From a virus: a stretch of DNA of 21,263 bases. Positions 17,160 to 21,263 of the stretch are shown here, piece by piece. The translations under genes were made by a program, and so were the position numbers. The DNA is taken from positions 1 to 21,263 of the IMG/VR virus record IMGVR_UViG_3300005664_000125. One strand, 5' to 3'. The notes beneath the pieces were generated by a model, which was given only the letters and a program-made list of their open reading frames with translations, was not told the DNA's origin and did no database searches. How positions within the stretch are numbered: position 1 is the stretch's first letter; the number at the start of each line of letters is the position of its first letter.

Positions 17160-17386
17160 TTCATACTCTTTCGTGATAACCGCTCGGATTCCAAGAACAA
17201 AAATGCCTTATGACGGAGTGATTGAAGTTCCGCCGATGATATTTCCGTGGTGCTCATCGTGACACCGCACGCCTCGCACTTGCGCACCCTCCGCTGAATG
17301 CTCATCGCGTTTTGCAGAGCCGAGTCTTTAGTGCACGCGAGGTTGCTCACGGACATCGGGACACTGCACGTTGGGCAAAGGATCAT
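17156..17386 (-). CDS. NrdR-like zinc-ribbon protein (76 aa)
   Basis: The start at ATG 17386 overlaps the stop of the 37-aa ORF (ATGA). It begins MILCPTCSVPM, with C4-x2-C7, and has RRVRKCEACGVTMSTTE with C37-x2-C40. That is the N-terminal zinc ribbon of NrdR, including the Arg-rich turn before the second Cys pair, but the ATP-cone domain is absent. The rest is a charged helix. It may bind DNA as a small regulator. One 60-base row within it is only about 43% GC, far below the window average, suggesting recent transfer. Confidence 0.72.
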   Translation of the reverse strand: MILCPTCSVPMSVSNLACTKDSALQNAMSIQRRVRKCEACGVTMSTTEISSAELQSLRHKAFLFLESERLSRKSMK

Positions 17387-17496
17387 CCCGGCACCACGTC
17401 GAACGGGTCGGGGATCGGGCACTGGTGCACGACTCCCGGCTTGAGGCTGAAGAGCACCCACTTGCCGCCTTGCTGGCGCCAGCGCACCTCGGTCAC
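17383..17496 (-). CDS. 37-aa small protein between polymerase and zinc ribbon
   Basis: The GTG at 17496 lies 3 bases after the polymerase stop and 6 bases after GGAAGGGG, a strong ribosome site located in the end of the polymerase gene. The product begins VTEVRWRQQGGKWVLFSLKP and ends in HQCPIPDPFDVVPG. Its stop overlaps the ATG of the zinc-ribbon gene (ATGA). The tight fit on both sides supports a real gene. Function unknown; it reads like a small soluble beta-hairpin protein. Confidence 0.6.
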   Translation of the reverse strand: MTEVRWRQQGGKWVLFSLKPGVVHQCPIPDPFDVVPG

Positions 17497-17499
17497 GGT

Positions 17500-19704
17500 T
17501 CACCCCTTCCTGTTCCGCAAAGCCTCGAAGCCCTTCGCCGCAAGCGGCAGGCCCCGGTTCCAACCCAGGTCCGCGCACATCAGCTCGCCGAGTCGGGTCG
17601 CGGACAGATCATCGCGATCGGCCGGCGCCTCGGTCAAGTAGGCATCGTGTTCGGACAGGATGATCTCGAAGCCGGCTGCCTCGATCGCTTCTCCGGTCTC
17701 CAGCAGTTGATCGCAGGCTGCGGCCTGGGTCGCGTTCTCGAAGAGCTTGCCACCGTAGGTGCCGATGCGCTGCCACTTCCGGGTATATTGCGAAAGGCCC
17801 ATGTAGCTGATGCCCGGAAACCCCTTCGCGTCGATCCTGGGGTGCGGGTAGCACAGCGCGCGACCGCTGGGCAGCCCGATGCGCAGCCACTCGCCGTCGC
17901 GGCGGATCTTGAGCCGGCGGCACGCGAACTGCTCGCCGGGCACGAGGATCGCCTGGGAGACCGTGTTCTCGATCTGCTTCCAGTACCCGCTGATCTCGGG
18001 GTGCGCGCGGCGCCACAGCCTCTTGATCGCGTCACAAGCAATGAACGTGCGCTCGGGCAGCCCGAGGCGGGCTTTCAGCTTGCGGGCTTCGCGCTTGACG
18101 GCTGCCGCGTCGAGCAGCGCGTTCGCTTCCTCGGTTGGGATTTCCCCTTGCTGAACTTGATCGCCGGTCTTCTGAAGGACTTCCTGATACCGGCCTTCCG
18201 CCGGCTCATACAACCACTGCAGGAAGCTCTCGGCCTCGATCTTCGCCCACTCGGGCAGTGTGCCCCATACCTGCGTGGTCATCTTGTCGAGATCGATGCC
18301 GTAGGTGGCAGCTCCGGTGATCCACGCACCGACGCCGCCCCCGTACTGGAACATCAACTCTTCGACCTTGCCGATCTGACGCTCGGTGCCGTCGAGCGGC
18401 ACGCTCTCGGGCGGCACGTTGAAGCTCTTGGAGTAGGCGACGATGTAGAGATCGTGACCCTCGCCCGCGTCGAACGCTTCGAACGCGCGCAGCTTCCATT
18501 CCTCGCCGGCCAGCCACGCAGCCTTCCGGCCCTCGATGTTGGACAAGTCAGCGGCCACTAACTTCTTGCCCGGTGGCGCGATGATGGTGCTGCGGATCGC
18601 GTTGGAGCACACGCGCATGACGTTGGGGAAGACGAGGTGCGCAGCGTCGAGCTTGAGCAGCTCGATCCCCCACATGATCTCGTCGGCCTTCATGTCGGGC
18701 CGGGGCATGTTGCCCGACTGGAAGAGCCGATGCGCTACGCGGCCGGTGCGCCTGGCGCCGCGGAACTGCATGGTGCCGCGCAGGCGCCCGTCGCTGTTCA
18801 CCCCACGCAGCAGGGTGCTGTACTTGGCGACGCTCGTGGTCACGCTCTCCAGCCGCACACGCAGCAGCTCGCGCAACTCATCGGGCAGATCGGGATCCTC
18901 GATGCGCCGCTCGATGGTGTCAGCTTGCATGTCGGGCAAGTCGACCCCGTAGGCTTCGAGGATGTAGCGCAGCATCTCGTCGCGCTGCGTGGCCGACGCC
19001 ACGGCATCGCCCGTCATCGCCTGGGTGCGCTTCGCAAGGCCCTTCTTGGCCTTCTCGCTCGCGCGCACGGCTGCCTCGGCCAGCTCGATGTCCATGAACA
19101 TGCCACGGTTGTTGATGCGCTGATCGAGGAACCACAGGTCGAGCTGCTTGCCTTTGTAGTTCCACATCGGCATGCGCTTGTGCGCCTCGCGCATGGCAGT
19201 GATGTCCTGCTTCGCGTAGTCCTTGAACTCTTCCCACTTCTCGGGGTGCGTCAGGCGCGTGTTGCGGCTGCCGTTGGCCTGCGGCATGCAGAAGAGCCGG
19301 ATCAACGCGCGGCCGGTCTTGAGCTTGCGCTTGTCCTGCTCGATGCCGAGGGCGTCGGCCATCATCTCAAGGTTGCCCGGCAGGCTGTGGCTGTAGGCCT
19401 GGATCATCGTGTCGCGTCGCCGGGCCTGGGGCACGGCTTCGGCGAGCCACGGCAGTGCCTTCGTGAAGACCGGCCAGTCGAACTTGTCGCCGTTCTGGAG
19501 CCACACGAGAGTGTCGGGGTCGGAAATCGCGTCGGCGAGTCGCAGGGGTAACGGCTCGGCTGCAGTCAGGTCCCACTCCCCCACCGGCCCATCATCGATC
19601 GCCCAGGTGATGAGCATCACCTCCGCGCGCTCGGCGTAGCGATACGTCCCGTGCTTGATCGGGATGTCGCAGAACGTCTCGCAGTCGAGGAACAGATCAG
19701 GCAT
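17500..19704 (-). CDS. Family A DNA polymerase with 3'-5' exonuclease
   Basis: This 734-aa protein is complete. The exonuclease domain has FLDCET (Asp7-x-Glu9), QNGDKFDWPVF (Asp76) and YAKQD (Tyr163, Asp167), so proofreading residues are intact. The polymerase domain has RRTGR (319 on), motif A AADLSNIEGR (Asp386), motif B RQIGKVEELMFQYGGG (Arg442, Lys446, Tyr454) and motif C SEHDAYLTE with the catalytic Asp687. The usual Glu after this Asp (HDE) is Ala here (HDA). It belongs to the phage PolA-like group found with DUF2800, DUF2815, VRR-NUC and SNF2 genes. Its ATG has no clear ribosome site and follows an 88-base leader full of hairpins. Confidence 0.95.
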   Translation of the reverse strand: MPDLFLDCETFCDIPIKHGTYRYAERAEVMLITWAIDDGPVGEWDLTAAEPLPLRLADAISDPDTLVWLQNGDKFDWPVFTKALPWLAEAVPQARRRDTMIQAYSHSLPGNLEMMADALGIEQDKRKLKTGRALIRLFCMPQANGSRNTRLTHPEKWEEFKDYAKQDITAMREAHKRMPMWNYKGKQLDLWFLDQRINNRGMFMDIELAEAAVRASEKAKKGLAKRTQAMTGDAVASATQRDEMLRYILEAYGVDLPDMQADTIERRIEDPDLPDELRELLRVRLESVTTSVAKYSTLLRGVNSDGRLRGTMQFRGARRTGRVAHRLFQSGNMPRPDMKADEIMWGIELLKLDAAHLVFPNVMRVCSNAIRSTIIAPPGKKLVAADLSNIEGRKAAWLAGEEWKLRAFEAFDAGEGHDLYIVAYSKSFNVPPESVPLDGTERQIGKVEELMFQYGGGVGAWITGAATYGIDLDKMTTQVWGTLPEWAKIEAESFLQWLYEPAEGRYQEVLQKTGDQVQQGEIPTEEANALLDAAAVKREARKLKARLGLPERTFIACDAIKRLWRRAHPEISGYWKQIENTVSQAILVPGEQFACRRLKIRRDGEWLRIGLPSGRALCYPHPRIDAKGFPGISYMGLSQYTRKWQRIGTYGGKLFENATQAAACDQLLETGEAIEAAGFEIILSEHDAYLTEAPADRDDLSATRLGELMCADLGWNRGLPLAAKGFEALRNRKG

Positions 19705-19719
19705 GAGAAAGGGATTCTC
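19705..19719 (-). promoter_or_regulatory. Small hairpin at the polymerase start codon
   Basis: GAGAA and TTCTC form a 5-bp stem around a 5-base loop, touching the polymerase ATG. The stem covers the region where a ribosome site should be, and no good one is seen there. Together with the larger inverted repeat beside it, it may limit translation initiation. Confidence 0.35.
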
Positions 19720-19723
19720 GGTT

Positions 19724-19766
19724 GCTCTTTGATGAGGGCACTACACTCGCGCCCTCATCAAAGAGC
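19724..19766. repeat. Perfect 16-bp inverted repeat upstream of DNA polymerase
   Basis: GCTCTTTGATGAGGGC at 19724-19739 is exactly complemented at 19751-19766 across an 11-base loop. The stem is long and perfect and lies between the DUF2815 stop and the polymerase start. It could be an RNA hairpin acting as terminator or translational regulator, a protein operator, or part of a replication origin. Confidence 0.8.
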
Positions 19767-19783
19767 CCTGCCCGAAGCAGGGC
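19765..19783 (-). terminator. Hairpin with TTCGG loop after the DUF2815 gene
   Basis: On the minus strand GCCCTGC pairs with GCAGGGC around TTCGG, about 10 bases past the DUF2815 stop. It resembles an intrinsic terminator stem, followed only by TCTTT rather than a full T-run. Its far arm shares two bases with the adjoining 16-bp inverted repeat, so the two cannot both form completely. It may act as an attenuator. Confidence 0.45.
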
Positions 19784-19792
19784 CCCCCAACA

Positions 19793-20395
19793 TCACGTCA
19801 GGTCTTCGGCGTCCGAGCCCTCGGTGATCTCTTCGAACGCGTCCGGATCCGGCGCAACACCACCGCTGAACGCGTCGCCGTCGCGCTGGCGTTGGATGCC
19901 GAGCAGGGTGGCGCGCACGGCCTTGCCGTTGTTGTTGTCCTGGCACCAGAACTCGATCTGCATGTTGACGTAGCAGCCCGAGTAGATGCGCCCGGCCTTG
20001 CCCTCGTACAGTTCATTCGAGGGCTTGTAGATCGGCGACTTGTCGCTGTCGTAGACCAGGGGGCGCCCCTTGTCCTCGTTGCGGTGCGCGGTGAGGGCCC
20101 AGTGCCCGGCGTAGCCCTCGTAGTCCTTGCGCTTGCCGTCGACGAAGCAGCAGGCCTTCGGGTCGGCGCGCACGTTCTCCATGACCGACTGCCACTTCTT
20201 CTCCCACTTCTCCTTCGCCATCGCATCGATCATCTCGTCGATCTGCTTGCGCAGCGGCGAGCCGGCCGGGATCAGCGCGGTCGCCGACCAGCGGCGCTTG
20301 TCGGTGGGCTTGGTCTTCTGCCCCCCGTAATACTCCGGTTCACCGAGCGTGATGAAGCTGCAGCGAACGTCTTTCAGCAACAGTGTGGTTCCCAC
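19793..20395 (-). CDS. DUF2815 family, ssDNA-binding-like replication protein
   Basis: This 200-aa protein starts at GTG 20395 with AAAGGAAAG just upstream; no ATG is near. The N-terminus TTLLLKDVRCSFITLGEPEY and the following KRRWSATALIPAG match DUF2815. The middle (AGHWALTAHRNEDKGRPLVY, then GRIYSGCYVNMQIEFW) forms the expected OB-like barrel strands. The last 18 residues are strongly acidic (EEITEGSDAEDLT), as in phage ssDNA-binding proteins that recruit partners through an acidic tail. DUF2815 proteins lie directly upstream of PolA-like phage polymerases, as here. A single-strand-binding role is the accepted guess and is not proven by sequence. Confidence 0.88.
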   Translation of the reverse strand: MGTTLLLKDVRCSFITLGEPEYYGGQKTKPTDKRRWSATALIPAGSPLRKQIDEMIDAMAKEKWEKKWQSVMENVRADPKACCFVDGKRKDYEGYAGHWALTAHRNEDKGRPLVYDSDKSPIYKPSNELYEGKAGRIYSGCYVNMQIEFWCQDNNNGKAVRATLLGIQRQRDGDAFSGGVAPDPDAFEEITEGSDAEDLT

Positions 20396-20455
20396 TTTCT
20401 CTTTCCTTTCAGTGTTTGCGATTCAGGTCGCGGGTTTGCTCTCGGGCGAGGGCTC

Positions 20456-20731
20456 TTAGAACGTGGTCGGCTGCGCGATGCCTCGGATCACAGCCATGAA
20501 TCCCTGCTGCAGTTGTGTGGCGCCGATGCTGATCCACCGCTGATCGAGCGATGGCGCCCCCACGAGTAGCGTGTCACCTTGCTGGGCGCCGGTTTTGCTG
20601 GGGTGCTGTCGCAGCTTCTCGATGAACGCGCCGCAGGCCCCGGCGAGTGCCTTGCCCTCGTTCATCAACTCGACTTCGGCTTCGCTCAGTTGGCGATAGC
20701 CCGTGACCTTGGGTTGAATCATCGTTTCCAT
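20456..20731 (-). CDS. Acb2/Tad1-like cyclic-nucleotide sponge (anti-CBASS/anti-Thoeris)
   Basis: I start at ATG 20731, which follows AAAGGAACC at good spacing, giving 91 aa; Acb2 proteins are about 90-95 aa. The N-terminus KVTGYRQLSEAEVELMNEGK and the C-terminus RWISIGATQLQQGFMAVIRG followed by IAQPTTF match the Acb2/Tad1 hairpin family (GYRxLs...LMNexK, then RWxxIxxTxLQxGFMaxxRxxAQPt). Known members form oligomers that sequester cyclic di- and trinucleotides or TIR-derived cADPR signals, silencing CBASS and Thoeris. Tyr12 and Lys27 here have the same 15-residue spacing as Tyr11 and Lys26, which I recall as ligand-contacting in PaMx33 Acb2. It lies inside the early replication module, where a counter-defence protein would be made promptly. 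Ligand range is unknown. Confidence 0.8.
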   Translation of the reverse strand: METMIQPKVTGYRQLSEAEVELMNEGKALAGACGAFIEKLRQHPSKTGAQQGDTLLVGAPSLDQRWISIGATQLQQGFMAVIRGIAQPTTF

Positions 20732-20742
20732 CTTGGTTCCTT

Positions 20743-21263
20743 TCACCAGAGTTGCTCTTCATCTACCACCCCGAACGCCGAGTCGTCAGGCGCGGCGATC
20801 AGGTAGGGGGTCTTGATCTGCGCCTTCGGCTTGACGCTGGGCACGGCCGGGCTGCGCTCGATCATGTCCTGCATCTTCTTCCATTGGCGTGGCGACAGCA
20901 CTGGCTCGGGGTTCAGCTTGGTGGCCTTCGCGAGCTTCTCCGCGGTCGTCGGGCTGATGAGTTTCAGATCATAGGTCTGTTCGATCTTGATCCGCGCGGT
21001 CTTGCGCAGGTAGGCCTCGGCAGCCTTGGGATCCTTCCACTTGCGCGGCCCCTCGCGGCCCAGCTCAAGGCCGAAGCCGTCGATCTCCTGCCCGAGCAAC
21101 ATGCGGCGCTCGACTTCCGCGCGCACAGCCTTGGCGAAGTCCTCCAGCATCGGCGCGACGCGCATCGCGAGTGCGAGCTTGTCGTCGGCCAGCGTGGTCG
21201 GGGCAGGGATGCCCGCGGCTGCCTCGACGACTTCGAAGTTCGCGCCGATGCCGGCCTCCAGCC
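20743..21263 (-). CDS. DUF2800 family protein (Cas4/RecB-like nuclease), C-terminal part
   Basis: The frame is open to the right edge, so the N-terminal nuclease core lies outside; 172 residues are visible. The conserved C-terminal block is clear: GFGLELGREGPRKWKDPKAA, then YDLKLISPTTAEKL and the later LSPRQWKKMQDMIERSPAVP. In DUF2800 proteins this follows a PD-(D/E)xK fold and ends with a linker. The last 40 residues here are a poorly conserved tail. DUF2800 is the standard first gene before DUF2815 and PolA in such phage modules. The stop lies 11 bases before the Acb2-like ATG, so the two are co-expressed. Confidence 0.85.
   Translation of the reverse strand, partial: LEAGIGANFEVVEAAAGIPAPTTLADDKLALAMRVAPMLEDFAKAVRAEVERRMLLGQEIDGFGLELGREGPRKWKDPKAAEAYLRKTARIKIEQTYDLKLISPTTAEKLAKATKLNPEPVLSPRQWKKMQDMIERSPAVPSVKPKAQIKTPYLIAAPDDSAFGVVDEEQLW

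Noticed and set aside
17371-18561. Long plus-strand open frame (396 codons) opposite the DNA polymerase
   Set aside because: It is antisense to a polymerase with intact motifs, low in complexity and without a ribosome site or domain.
20396-20455. Possible terminator between the Acb2-like and DUF2815 genes
   Set aside because: Only weak 4-bp pairings (CTCG/CGAG) are visible and there is no T-run; the gap is explained as a leader carrying the AAAGGAAAG ribosome site.

Overview
The window looks like part of a GC-rich (roughly 60-66% by eye) tailed-bacteriophage genome, probably infecting a proteobacterium. The host and the podovirus-like character are inference, from the high GC, the huge polyvalent virion-type protein and the compact gene packing. 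There is no integrase, tRNA, rRNA or CRISPR array. Two convergent transcription units meet at about 4.7 kb. The left one (+ strand, 1-4723) starts inside a very large phage polyvalent protein, whose reading frame runs off the window through a (CCG)17 poly-proline tract. Three small membrane-associated proteins follow. Everything from 4683 to the right edge is on the - strand.

Read in its direction of transcription (right to left), the - strand unit begins with a replication and nucleic-acid module. It contains a DUF2800 nuclease-like protein (partial), a small protein that closely resembles the Acb2/Tad1 family of cyclic-nucleotide sponges (anti-CBASS/anti-Thoeris), a DUF2815 single-strand-binding-like protein and a family A DNA polymerase. 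These are followed by a 37-aa ORF, a zinc ribbon, an HNH_3 nuclease, a 73-aa protein, a VRR-NUC nuclease, a second HNH nuclease, an SNF2-type helicase and a short C5-cytosine methyltransferase-like protein. A cupin-like protein and three small ORFs lie at the transition, around an attC-like imperfect palindrome and a 20-bp direct repeat.

The most unusual part is 12546-4683. Fourteen consecutive genes have every start overlapping the preceding stop by 1-25 nt. They are a DUF115/sialyltransferase-like Rossmann protein, two paralogous glycosyltransferase-like proteins with a 29-30-aa membrane peptide between them, five SAM methyltransferases (two generic class I, one Methyltransf_24-like, one FkbM, one TylF-like), a GT9/heptosyltransferase-like protein, a GT8-like DxD glycosyltransferase, a 2OG-Fe(II) oxygenase-like protein, a double zinc ribbon and one unknown. 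I read it as a phage-borne pathway that makes or decorates a methylated, possibly hydroxylated, glycan. Whether the acceptor is virion, host envelope or DNA cannot be decided from sequence alone.

Regulatory structure is sparse. The visible candidates are an 88-nt gap before the polymerase filled by three nested or adjacent hairpins, an AT-rich palindromic promoter/operator-like site near 16.72 kb, and pervasive start/stop overlap that implies translational coupling.
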